From an uncultured Burkholderiales bacterium (GTDB lineage: Bacteria; Pseudomonadota; Gammaproteobacteria; Burkholderiales; Burkholderiaceae_C), in the NCBI GenBank assembly GCA_903887655.1, contig CAISQQ010000162.1, forward strand, positions 1 through 8,087: 8,087 nucleotides of DNA, read 5' to 3'. The notes under the pieces were generated by a model. That model was given only the letters and a program-made list of their open reading frames with translations, was not told where the DNA came from and ran no database searches. This document shows, piece by piece, positions 1 through 5,968 of the stretch. Position 1 is the stretch's first letter. Every line of letters starts with the position of its first letter. Made by a program: the position numbers and the translations under genes.

Positions 1-247
1 ATTGGGTTTGTGCGTGAAGAAATAAATATGCTCCAAACGAATTGGCAATCACTCTCGAATCACTGTGCCAATGCTGGTCTTCCAAGTCCTTGGCAATGGT
101 ATTGACTTGCTCGGTGAAGGAGAGTTTACGGAAATCATCGACCGTGGCACGTCCAACAATATCAAACCCCCGCCTCCTCAACTCCTGGCCCAAACCCGTG
201 TCCAGTCGTCCGCCGTGCCCTGGCAAGTAGTAAATCAATGGTTTCAT
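1..247 (-). CDS. alpha/beta hydrolase-like protein, N-terminal part (cut by window edge)
   Basis: Only the first 82 codons are in the window; the gene runs off the low-coordinate edge. The protein begins MKPLIYYLPGHGG, a hydrophobic strand followed by a Gly/His-rich turn as found at the oxyanion loop of alpha/beta hydrolases. Residues 66-76 read VIANSFGAYLF, a strand followed by a nucleophile elbow with Ser70 as the likely nucleophile. The usual first Gly of GxSxG is Ala68 (A-N-S-F-G), a common variation in small RBBP9/YqiA-like and esterase-like members. No signal peptide is seen, so it is probably cytoplasmic. The ATG at 247 is chosen because the hydrophobic first strand follows at once; no clear Shine-Dalgarno precedes it. 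It lies 58 nt behind the HD-domain gene on the same strand. The acid and histidine of the triad lie outside the window, so substrate and exact family cannot be told. Confidence 0.72.
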   Translation of the reverse strand, partial: MKPLIYYLPGHGGRLDTGLGQELRRRGFDIVGRATVDDFRKLSFTEQVNTIAKDLEDQHWHSDSRVIANSFGAYLFLHAQTQ

Positions 248-276
248 CGGGCTTTTGATCTTTGAGATTTTTACTT

Positions 277-282
277 ATTCTA
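277..282 (-). promoter_or_regulatory. possible -10 element in A/T-rich gap before the hydrolase gene
   Basis: The 248-305 gap is almost pure A/T from 265 to 305. On the minus strand TAGAAT, one mismatch from TATAAT, lies 29 nt before the hydrolase ATG. No good -35 hexamer is visible, and such A/T-rich DNA gives chance matches, so this is weak. The same stretch directly follows the HD gene stop codon and holds no obvious hairpin terminator. Confidence 0.25.
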
Positions 283-305
283 TTTTTTTAATTTATTTAA
301 TTTTT

Positions 306-800
306 TTAATTCTTCACTTGGGACTCTTTGGGCATGACCCCTGAGACGCTCCACTCATAGGCAAACTCAATCCATCGTTGGCCCTCTAATGACAAAAATT
401 CCGGTTCTGGCTTGATCCCCACTCGCCCCAGATCGAGCCGATCGGCATCCCAGCAGGTCTGGATGGTGGGGTCCGAGTGAACCGCCCCTTCGCTGTGCCC
501 CTCCATGGCCTCCACCAACAAGGCCATTTGGGCTTCACTCACCTCAAAGAGCACATGGTTCAAGGTTTGTGCGTACTGCGCTGCACGCCGTCCATGATCG
601 GGATCTCGGTACTCGTTGTGACGCTGGCTGTCATGGAGGAAAGCAAAGAGTTTGACCACCTCCAGGTCTGCACCGACCCTCTCACCGATCACCAAACCAT
701 GGTGCAACACCCTCGCCCAATGGCTCGGGCCATGGTCGCCCCGTTGATTGATTTTGAGCTGCCCCACCACCTCTTTGAGCAATTTAGCTTTGTCGAACAT
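306..800 (-). CDS. HD-domain phosphohydrolase-like protein
   Basis: This 164-residue protein has the ordered metal ligands of the HD superfamily: His27 in GPSHWARV, the His56-Asp57 doublet in FLHDSQR, and a late aspartate in WDADRLDLGRVG (Asp118/Asp120). His69 and His102 are further conserved-looking candidates. The DADRLDLG motif is typical of small stand-alone HD proteins that hydrolyse phosphate esters, often nucleotides; the substrate here is not known. No signal peptide or membrane segment is seen, so it is likely cytoplasmic. The start is well supported: AGGAGG lies 7 nt before the ATG at 800. It sits 125 nt behind the VIT/VWA gene on the same strand, with a hairpin between them, and 58 nt ahead of the hydrolase gene. 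No Asp/Glu-rich RelA-type synthetase or cyclic-di-GMP HD-GYP signature is present. Confidence 0.82.
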   Translation of the reverse strand: MFDKAKLLKEVVGQLKINQRGDHGPSHWARVLHHGLVIGERVGADLEVVKLFAFLHDSQRHNEYRDPDHGRRAAQYAQTLNHVLFEVSEAQMALLVEAMEGHSEGAVHSDPTIQTCWDADRLDLGRVGIKPEPEFLSLEGQRWIEFAYEWSVSGVMPKESQVKN

Positions 801-807
801 TCACACC

Positions 808-813
808 CCTCCT
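808..813 (-). promoter_or_regulatory. Shine-Dalgarno of the HD-domain gene
   Basis: AGGAGG on the minus strand lies 7 nt before the ATG at 800. This is a full-length consensus match, the strongest ribosome binding site in the window, and it fixes the start. Confidence 0.8.
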
Positions 814-877
814 CGTAGCCCCTAGGATATCAAACCATCAAGACCGATGCCATCTTTCAGTCAACAAAATGAGGGGG

Positions 878-901
878 TCTTGGTTTAACCCCACCAAGAC
901 A
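878..901 (-). terminator. 8-bp hairpin after the VIT/VWA gene, possible terminator
   Basis: GTCTTGGT and ACCAAGAC form a perfect 8-bp inverted repeat around an 8-nt loop. It starts 25 nt past the VIT/VWA stop codon. The minus-strand continuation is C-rich and then has only four T, so it is not a classical intrinsic terminator. It may act as a weak or Rho-assisted stop or as a 3'-end stabilising stem. Confidence 0.4.
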
Positions 902-925
902 TCCACCATATTGGACACTGCCATC

Positions 926-3490
926 TCAGCGCATACCCAGGAACTCTTTGACCTTGTGCTTCAACGACTTTGGAGCCCCAATGTTTCCTGAATTATTGTC
1001 TAAATGAGTGCCCCAACTCGTCTCCCGAATATGGGGGAATTGGTTTTTTAGTAGAAGCTCCATGGCGTTTTCGTCAAGAGGGTTCAGCCTCAAGAGCACA
1101 GTGTCGAGCAAACGCTTGGCGTGACGCTCGAGCTCACAGTCCCCACCCAAGGTGTCTGACAACCACTGCAGCATCACACACCAAAACGCAACCTGCTCAT
1201 CCTTGGTTTTGAAGCGCTCATTTTTGGTGATCAGTGTCCAAACGCTCGAGTCTCTCAACATGGTGCTCAACTGCTCGATGAGGTCACCCAAGTCTTTGTT
1301 CGTGAGGGCCACCTGGTTGACATGGGCGATGATGCGTTTGGGCGTGAATCCTTGGTCGATTTCAATCTCAATGTCATCCTGGCGTGGCTTTTTAAACCAA
1401 GTGCCGCCATCCGAATCGACCTTCAAAAAGTCTGGAATTTCGTAGTCATCCAGGTTCATGCGGGCCAGCACGTCCAGCTTGGTCGCTGCTTGCACCCGGT
1501 TGGTTCTCCACACACTGGGCACGGCCATGTCCGAGTATTTCATTGGCAAGGAGAGACTGCGACTGGCCGAGACTTGGAATCGGCCGGAGCGCACGGTTTG
1601 ACCAAACCCGCCCCAACCCGCTGCCTGCATTTGCTCGATGCGCTCAAGGGCTGGTAAACCCTCGGCCTTGTCGGCCTCCTCACGCTCGTGGACCAAGATC
1701 AGATGGGTGTACTTGCTGGGCAATTGGTACTGGAGCGCCAACTCGGTGGCGAGTTTTTCATCGGTGAGGCTTGAGAGGTAAGCTGCAGCGCAAATCCTGG
1801 CCACCACCGAGTTGTCTCGACATTCAAGGGACTGGGCCGAACAGGTGGACCTCACCCCCCCCACGTGGTAGCCCAGCACCGGCATCTCGGTGGGCAAGGT
1901 CTTCACCCGAGCCATCACATGGACCATCTCCTTGCTAAAAACCTGGTGCGGTAGCGCTGTTCTCCACTGCACGCCTCCAGGCCATGTGAGATCGAGTTTT
2001 TCGGTGGCGATTGACCTCATTCGATCGAGCATTCTGATCGTTGCCTCCTCGATGCTTTCGCTCGGGGTCACGAGCTCACAGGCCCCACCTGTTCTTTGGG
2101 CCAAGTCTCTGAGCAAACTCTCTGCGGGGGCACTGCCCACCCCAATGGCAAAAATGCGGTGACCGTGCTTTTGGGCGTCTTTCACCATGGCGTCCACCTT
2201 CCACACATCCCCGTCGGTGATCAAGAGGATATTGACCGGCTCATTGAAGTCACGCGGAGAAGACAATTGGTAGGTCGAATGAAGAGCCGACGGCAACTCG
2301 GTACCGCCCAAGTTGGCTTGGGTTTTCAGAATGGCTTTGGCCAAGGTTTTTTGAATCCACCGCTCACTCACCACTTCCATTTTGGGGGTCACGTGCTTCA
2401 CCTCTGAGCCAAACTTGGAATAGGACACAACATCCCCCACCGCCAGGTGCTGGGTCAAGGCGTCCATGGCCACGCGCACTTGCTCGATGCTCTCACCTTG
2501 CATGGAGCCCGAGCAGTCGAGCAAGATCTTTAAAAGCAAGGGCGTTTTTGGGTTGTTGGGCATGTTGGGCTTGCTGGCTTCTCTAGGAGAGTCGCGCAAA
2601 TCGGAACTTTGGACTGGACTTGCGTGATCGGACAGGCCAGACTCAGCACTCTCAGACAAAGCGTCCTGGGAGGATATGCTTGAAAGGTTGGCAGGAATTT
2701 CCGGACAAAAGCTTGCGATCACCGCATAGGCATCACCGTCCTTGGCGGCCAGCAAGAAGGAGTTGGCCCTGATGCCCTCGATGTTGAGCACCACATCGCG
2801 GTCCAACTGGGCGAGTCCATTCAAATGAATGGACTTGGCCCCTGCATCCACATCCTCGATCCAGACATCATGGCTTGGGCAAGCGATGTGCCCCTTGGTG
2901 AGGTCTCCAAACACATCGATCTTAAAACTCAAAGGATACTCAACCAAAGTGTTGGTGCTGACTTTTTGATGCCCTTTCAGTAAACCTTGTAGACCTCTGC
3001 CTTGTGAGGCTTGATTGCCGGGGAGGCCTTGACTTTCATAGCGCTGGCCGATGACGGTTGGGATGGTGACCCGGACGAGTCCCCGTTCTACTCGGAGCAT
3101 TTGCGCGTACTCGATCTCAATGAGCGCCTCCTCACCGGGCTTTAAGTTGCCCAAATTGGCGGTGTAGAGCCCTTGGTCACTCAACTCGAGCATCACAGGG
3201 GTGTCTCCCGAGGCAATGGCTTTTTCATAGTTGTGTTCAGCCGCTTTTTTGGGCATGGCCAAGGCCGTGAGGCGCTGATCAGCGATCTCCACCGCAAAGC
3301 CCAGCAAATGCGAGCCCCACCCCCCAGGAAAAGTGTAGACCGCCTCGATGGTTTCTGGGGATGCATTGAGGTAGCGCTGCCGCAGCTTGATGGTGAGCAT
3401 GAGCCCTTCGATGCGGGCATCGATGTGAACCGATTCAAGACTGGCTCTGAGGCCACCACCTTCACTCATCAACCCTAGTGCTGTGCTCAT
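926..3490 (-). CDS. VIT and VWA domain protein, cytoplasmic type
   Basis: The 854-residue protein has a VIT (vault/inter-alpha-trypsin) domain at about residues 12-140. It shows the family pattern of an AEHNYEKA helix, then GLYTANLGNLKPGE and an EIEY strand. A Ser/Pro/Asn-rich linker (about 268-315) leads to a VWA domain at about 317-495. The VWA MIDAS metal site looks complete: Asp325-Cys-Ser327-Gly-Ser329, Thr397 in GGTE, and Asp426 in ITDGD. Residues 500-660 resemble the beta-rich region after VWA in inter-alpha-trypsin-type proteins. The mostly helical last 150 residues match nothing I recognise. There is no signal peptide, membrane anchor or LPXTG, unlike exported relatives such as the marine sortase-target type, so it is probably a cytoplasmic metal-dependent protein-binding scaffold. 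AGGAG lies 8 nt before the ATG. A MerR-family gene lies 243 nt upstream on the same strand and is the likely regulator (inference). Confidence 0.88.
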   Translation of the reverse strand: MSTALGLMSEGGGLRASLESVHIDARIEGLMLTIKLRQRYLNASPETIEAVYTFPGGWGSHLLGFAVEIADQRLTALAMPKKAAEHNYEKAIASGDTPVMLELSDQGLYTANLGNLKPGEEALIEIEYAQMLRVERGLVRVTIPTVIGQRYESQGLPGNQASQGRGLQGLLKGHQKVSTNTLVEYPLSFKIDVFGDLTKGHIACPSHDVWIEDVDAGAKSIHLNGLAQLDRDVVLNIEGIRANSFLLAAKDGDAYAVIASFCPEIPANLSSISSQDALSESAESGLSDHASPVQSSDLRDSPREASKPNMPNNPKTPLLLKILLDCSGSMQGESIEQVRVAMDALTQHLAVGDVVSYSKFGSEVKHVTPKMEVVSERWIQKTLAKAILKTQANLGGTELPSALHSTYQLSSPRDFNEPVNILLITDGDVWKVDAMVKDAQKHGHRIFAIGVGSAPAESLLRDLAQRTGGACELVTPSESIEEATIRMLDRMRSIATEKLDLTWPGGVQWRTALPHQVFSKEMVHVMARVKTLPTEMPVLGYHVGGVRSTCSAQSLECRDNSVVARICAAAYLSSLTDEKLATELALQYQLPSKYTHLILVHEREEADKAEGLPALERIEQMQAAGWGGFGQTVRSGRFQVSASRSLSLPMKYSDMAVPSVWRTNRVQAATKLDVLARMNLDDYEIPDFLKVDSDGGTWFKKPRQDDIEIEIDQGFTPKRIIAHVNQVALTNKDLGDLIEQLSTMLRDSSVWTLITKNERFKTKDEQVAFWCVMLQWLSDTLGGDCELERHAKRLLDTVLLRLNPLDENAMELLLKNQFPHIRETSWGTHLDNNSGNIGAPKSLKHKVKEFLGMR

Positions 3491-3498
3491 TGAGGGAA

Positions 3499-3503
3499 CT
3501 CCT
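3499..3503 (-). promoter_or_regulatory. Shine-Dalgarno of the VIT/VWA gene
   Basis: AGGAG on the minus strand, 8 nt before the ATG at 3490, supports this start. Confidence 0.7.
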
Positions 3504-3525
3504 GGTCAAATGTCTGAGAAACTTG

Positions 3526-3595
3526 AAAAAACAAACTGCAAAAATAAAATGCAAAAAACAACTGAAAGAAAAACTTAAAAAACAGGTCTAAAAAA
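3526..3595. promoter_or_regulatory. A-tract-rich leader of the VIT/VWA gene
   Basis: Seven A-runs of four to six bases on the plus strand lie within 70 bases, centred near 3528, 3542, 3547, 3555, 3571, 3579 and 3592. The octamer TGCAAAAA occurs twice, 13 nt apart (3537 and 3550). A-tracts bend DNA, but these are not cleanly phased to the 10.5-bp helix turn. No convincing -35/-10 pair for the VIT/VWA gene is visible here, so its promoter is undecided. It could instead be read through from the MerR gene. Confidence 0.35.
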
Positions 3596-3599
3596 CCTG
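3577..3599 (-). terminator. terminator-like hairpin between MerR and VIT/VWA genes
   Basis: On the minus strand CAGGT and ACCTG form a 5-bp stem around a 7-nt loop, followed directly by six T. Shape and T-run fit a weak intrinsic terminator about 135 nt past the MerR stop codon. The stem is short and the whole area is T-rich, so it may leak or be fortuitous. If active, the VIT/VWA gene needs its own promoter in 3491-3576. Confidence 0.4.
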
Positions 3600-3630
3600 A
3601 GGTTGGGCAATGAACCTTCACCCGCTCACC

Positions 3631-3670
3631 TCATCCGTTCTCAACCGGTTTCATCTGTTCACACCAGTTC
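3631..3670. repeat. imperfect tandem 20-bp repeat
   Basis: Bases 3631-3650 and 3651-3670 agree at 14 of 20 positions; both begin TCATC-GTTC. The first copy contains the 8-bp palindrome AACCGGTT at 3643-3650. An 8-bp inverted repeat, GGTTGGGC at 3601 with GCCCAACC at 3700, flanks the block. This may be degenerate regulator sites between the MerR and VIT/VWA genes, or chance. Confidence 0.25.
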
Positions 3671-3733
3671 GGGCGGGCCGCTGAGACCCATGCGCACACG
3701 CCCAACCCTGAACCACAAAACCTTACTCCAACG

Positions 3734-4150
3734 TCAACTCTTACCGCCTTGGGTTTTGAGGACTTTCTGAGTCACCGCCATCAACTCCTTGATCAAGGCC
3801 CTAACTTGCTCTGGGCTTAAGCCCGACTCTTCTGCTGAGATTTGAAGCTCAATGCCTGGGGCCACATGGAGATGGGTTTTGACCTCAATGGATCCTGGCT
3901 GCCGTCGCTTGGTAGAAACGGGAGCCTCACCACCGGCCAACACCTCGCCCACCCGTTCTAGCGAAATTCCTGAATCTGTCAAGCGCTTGATCAACACCAA
4001 TTGATCCAGATGCTTTTGCGTGTAGTGAGCCGCCCGGGTCTCCCCAATGGGGCGGTCTACCAAGCCCAACTGCATGTAGTACCGAACCGTCCTTGCCGTG
4101 AAGTCGGTCAATGTACAAAGTTCATCCAAACTGAATTTTTGTGCATCCAT
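3734..4150 (-). CDS. MerR-family transcriptional regulator
   Basis: The 138-residue protein opens with a MerR winged helix-turn-helix at about residues 5-73: FSLDELCTLTDFTARTVRYY, then LGLVDRP, then the wing and second helices ending LIKRLTDSGISLERVGEVL. The C-terminal part is a short linker, a beta segment with the APGIELQIS motif (about 97-105) and a helix (112-132). The only cysteine, Cys12, lies in the DNA-binding domain. The thiol clusters of the metal- and redox-sensing MerR proteins are therefore missing, and the effector is unknown. No good Shine-Dalgarno precedes the ATG at 4150, but the HTH begins where expected for this start. An extended -10 promoter within a dyad lies 50-80 nt upstream, suggesting autoregulation. 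The next gene on the same strand encodes the VIT/VWA protein, the probable target or partner (inference). Confidence 0.88.
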   Translation of the reverse strand: MDAQKFSLDELCTLTDFTARTVRYYMQLGLVDRPIGETRAAHYTQKHLDQLVLIKRLTDSGISLERVGEVLAGGEAPVSTKRRQPGSIEVKTHLHVAPGIELQISAEESGLSPEQVRALIKELMAVTQKVLKTQGGKS

Positions 4151-4200
4151 AAGTTCTAGATTGAACGCTTTTATGAAAGAGTCACTGTTGAAGCAATGAA

Positions 4201-4231
4201 TTTATTATAACACTTTAACTGTCACAATAAA
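4201..4231 (-). promoter_or_regulatory. MerR gene promoter inside a dyad operator
   Basis: The plus strand carries arms TTTATTATAACA (4201-4212) and TGTCACAATAAA (4220-4231) around a 7-nt spacer; 10 of 12 positions are complementary. On the minus strand one arm holds TGTTATAAT, a perfect extended -10 element with TATAAT at 4209-4204, about 53 nt before the ATG. No good -35 hexamer is present at 16-20 nt spacing, which fits an extended -10 or activator-dependent promoter. The dyad overlapping the promoter is what a dimeric MerR protein would bind. Binding by this MerR protein is inference. Confidence 0.6.
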
Positions 4232-4260
4232 CTGTTCAAATAAAGATTTCCAACAATCTT

Positions 4261-4280
4261 TCAATCAAAGCTCAATCAAA
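4261..4280. repeat. short direct repeat TCAATCAAA, 11-nt period
   Basis: The nonamer TCAATCAAA begins at 4261 and again at 4272, followed by a partial third copy. It lies in the A/T-rich gap upstream of the MerR promoter. One helical turn between copies could suit a DNA-binding protein, but the simple composition makes chance likely. The rest of 4232-4388 shows no gene. Confidence 0.25.
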
Positions 4281-4415
4281 TCAAATGAAATGCCGCTCTT
4301 GAGGCTAATTTAAAACGTGACAAGATCAACCGATGATCCCGTGAAGGTTGAAATTCCGATCCAATAAAAATAGTGATTAATCGGTGAGTCAAAGGGTTTC
4401 AGAATTCATCATGTA

Positions 4416-4499
4416 CTCAAAAGTCGTTTTGAGCGACACGTTCGGGCGATATGTCGCCCACGACGACATGACCAGAGAACGTGTCGATTTTCTGGTCAT
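4416..4499 (-). repeat. cluster of interlocking inverted repeats (possible structured RNA or mobile-element end)
   Basis: Four perfect inverted repeats crowd into 84 bases. CTCAAAA/TTTTGAG (4416-4422, 4427-4433) has a 4-nt loop. CGACACGTTC/GAACGTGTCG (4434-4443, 4477-4486) encloses GGGCGA/TCGCCC (4444-4449, 4454-4459, loop TATG). ATGACCAGA/TCTGGTCAT (4468-4476, 4491-4499) has a loop that contains exactly one arm of the 10-bp repeat. The 9-bp and 10-bp pairs are therefore interleaved. In the minus-strand RNA they can form an H-type pseudoknot with a 4-nt first loop and no base between the stems. A further palindrome, AAAGTT/AACTTT, lies at 4514-4528. The block begins about 70 nt past the XRE-ImmA/IrrE stop. 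It may be an RNA element, a decayed insertion-sequence end (IS21-type ends carry repeated terminal motifs), or a DNA site. Confidence 0.55.
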
Positions 4500-4582
4500 C
4501 GGTAAACAACAATAAAGTTCACAACTTTCAGCACATTGGCATCTGCAAAAAAACCTGTAGCTGTGGGTCTCAGTGAGCCCAC
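4496..4582 (-). pseudogene. short broken frame resembling the start of a PIN-domain toxin
   Basis: A 28-codon frame can start with GTG at 4582, overlapping the end of the XRE-ImmA/IrrE gene in another frame, and stops with TGA at 4496. Residues 11-19 read FFADANVLK. This matches the opening beta strand of PIN-domain nucleases, in which D-[TAS]-[NS]-[VI]-[LF] carries the first catalytic Asp. Shifting one frame near 4500 opens DDQKIDTFSGHVVVGDISPE, which continues to a TGA at about 4420. XRE-ImmA/IrrE antitoxins are often followed by PIN-like toxins, so a decayed or internally deleted toxin gene is reasonable. The remnant is very short, the later part overlaps the inverted-repeat cluster, and the match rests on one motif, so this is tentative. 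Confidence 0.3.
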
Positions 4583-5706
4583 GATCCAACGATTTCTCGC
4601 ATCACATTGATTTTGAGGCCCAGAATTTCAGCGCCACGCGAGAGTGTGATCTTCTCGCCCAGGATGGCTTCGCGCACCAACCTTGACAAACGCTCCCCTT
4701 GAAAGTCATATCTCTCCATGCCCGCTGGCTCAGGACCAGCGCGGTGCAAATCGGACAAGGCTTGGTAGGCATCGGCACCAACACCGTCGGGCTCCTTCAT
4801 TTTGAGCAACACCTTGCTGTTGTGCGCTTGGTAGGATTGGGAAAAATGGATCCACAAGCGTTGACGCCCGTTGCGATCGGACATGCCTTCACCGAGTCGA
4901 TAGAGCACTGTCCTCCAACTGACCCTGAACATCCGTTTGATTTTGAGTACCCGGTCAAAAAGCAGCAAGCCCACCGCATCATCCCACTCCCGACGAAATA
5001 CCCCTTCGGGCATCAAAAAGTGAGATGCAAAAGCATCCGCCTCGCGTTCTTCATCTTTGTTTTCCAACTCCTCATTGACTTGGTAGGCTGGTAAGTGCAG
5101 CAGCAAGTGGGCCAATTCGTGGGCTGCACTGAATATCCAGTGCTCAACGGGAAGGCGCTCCCAGGTGTTCACCACCACCGCTGGGCCACCCTCCTCTTCT
5201 GAGACCGATAGACCGAGAAACGAATCAGTCGCCATGTTGACAGACAACACTTTGATGCCTTGATGCTCCAATAAGCCACAAAGGTCATAGACCGGCTCGT
5301 GCTCTGTCAACCCAAAGTGAGCACGCACGCTAGCGGCCAACGCGGGCATGCCCTGGCTTCGCGCCTTGTCCGCGAGCAAACGAAGGGCATTGAAGTCTTT
5401 GGGATTTCCTGCTCCCAAGGTGGCTTCGAGATCCTCAAAATCACGCAATTTCCGTCCCACCTCGACCAAGACTTGCTCGCGACGTTTGAGGCGCTTCAGC
5501 GAACGAAATCGCACGCGTTTGAGAACTGGAACATCGACCAATAACTCAGGCAAGCGAACTTGCAAAGCCTTGGCAAGGGCTTGAAGTGTTTCAGCACGTG
5601 GTTGAGATTCGGCACGTTCAATATGGCTATAGGCCAGCCGATTGATCCCTGCCGCCAATGCAAGCCTCTCTTGTGAGTATCCACGGGCATGTCGCAATCG
5701 CTGCAA
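4570..5706 (-). CDS. XRE HTH plus ImmA/IrrE metallopeptidase fusion, antitoxin-like regulator
   Basis: Counting from the TTG at 5706 (378 residues), the N-terminus is an XRE/Cro-type HTH at about 1-55 (LRHARGYSQERLALAAGINR, then the IER helix). An ImmA/IrrE (DUF955) zinc-peptidase domain follows at about 125-240. It has His196-Glu197-x-x-His200 in AAHELAHLLLH and a downstream EREADAFASHFLMP helix, with Glu222 as likely third ligand. The metal site looks intact. A C-terminal helical segment (about 340-375, VREAILGEKITLSRGAEILGL) resembles the small HTH found at this end of toxin-linked members. The family serves as DNA-binding antitoxins or derepressing proteases in TA modules and mobile elements. 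There is no ATG in frame: the open frame continues to a stop near 5757, offering CTG (5727) or ATT (5733) besides TTG. A possible PIN-like toxin remnant overlaps the 3' end. Confidence 0.85.
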   Translation of the reverse strand: MQRLRHARGYSQERLALAAGINRLAYSHIERAESQPRAETLQALAKALQVRLPELLVDVPVLKRVRFRSLKRLKRREQVLVEVGRKLRDFEDLEATLGAGNPKDFNALRLLADKARSQGMPALAASVRAHFGLTEHEPVYDLCGLLEHQGIKVLSVNMATDSFLGLSVSEEEGGPAVVVNTWERLPVEHWIFSAAHELAHLLLHLPAYQVNEELENKDEEREADAFASHFLMPEGVFRREWDDAVGLLLFDRVLKIKRMFRVSWRTVLYRLGEGMSDRNGRQRLWIHFSQSYQAHNSKVLLKMKEPDGVGADAYQALSDLHRAGPEPAGMERYDFQGERLSRLVREAILGEKITLSRGAEILGLKINVMREIVGSWAH

Positions 5707-5740
5707 GTTGCTCGAGAGAATATTCAGGCTAATCTTAGGT

Positions 5741-5744
5741 CTCC
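5741..5744 (-). promoter_or_regulatory. GGAG, possible ribosome binding site for an ATT start
   Basis: GGAG lies 7 nt before an in-frame ATT at 5733-5731, ideal for initiation there, but 34 nt from the TTG at 5706, which has only a weak GAG nearby. Starting at 5733 adds nine residues (I/M-SLNILSSN) ahead of the HTH. This suggests the native start was ATG at 5733, since mutated to ATT, or a rare AUU start. Confidence 0.4.
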
Positions 5745-5819
5745 AATCATGGGGTCAATACAGCGGCAACTTCGTACAATTATTGAATACAAAAATATTA
5801 AATAAAATTACTTAATAGT

Positions 5820-5849
5820 ATTATAGATCTAATTTTTATGATTTCACAA
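5820..5849 (-). promoter_or_regulatory. candidate promoter of the XRE-ImmA/IrrE gene
   Basis: TTGTGA (5849-5844) and a perfect TATAAT (5825-5820) are separated by 18 nt on the minus strand, in an A/T-rich gap. The predicted leader to the first possible start codon is about 80 nt. A/T-richness here raises the chance of random matches. Confidence 0.45.
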
Positions 5850-5901
5850 GCATCTTTTGATGGCTTCTGAAGCAATCCTTTTCAATCACAGCGCCACCAA
5901 G

Positions 5902-5956
5902 GCCCCAGCCCATCCATGGGGCAACTTTATTTGGATTGGGCCCACCGCTGTTGGGC
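5902..5956 (-). other. two short hairpins downstream of the repeat-protein gene
   Basis: GCCCA/TGGGC (5940-5944, 5952-5956) has a 7-nt loop 12 nt past the repeat-protein stop. GCCCCA/TGGGGC (5902-5907, 5917-5922) has a 9-nt loop. Neither is followed by a T-run on the minus strand. They may be weak 3'-end structures of the two-gene operon, or part of coding sequence if the upstream protein is frameshifted. Confidence 0.3.
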
Positions 5957-5968
5957 AGGACATCGCCC

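Noticed and set aside
42..265. two plus-strand frames of 62 and 66 codons at the window start
   Set aside because: Both are antisense to the partial alpha/beta hydrolase, whose nucleophile elbow and oxyanion turn are recognisable.
477..818. 113-codon plus-strand frame
   Set aside because: It is antisense to the HD-domain gene, whose motifs and consensus Shine-Dalgarno are clear.
4389..4589. 66-codon minus-strand frame starting at 4589
   Set aside because: It starts inside the 3' end of the XRE-ImmA/IrrE gene in another frame, is cysteine-rich without a motif, has no ribosome site and runs through the inverted-repeat cluster.
4699..5094. 131-codon plus-strand frame
   Set aside because: It is antisense to the ImmA/IrrE gene, with no ribosome site and no motif.
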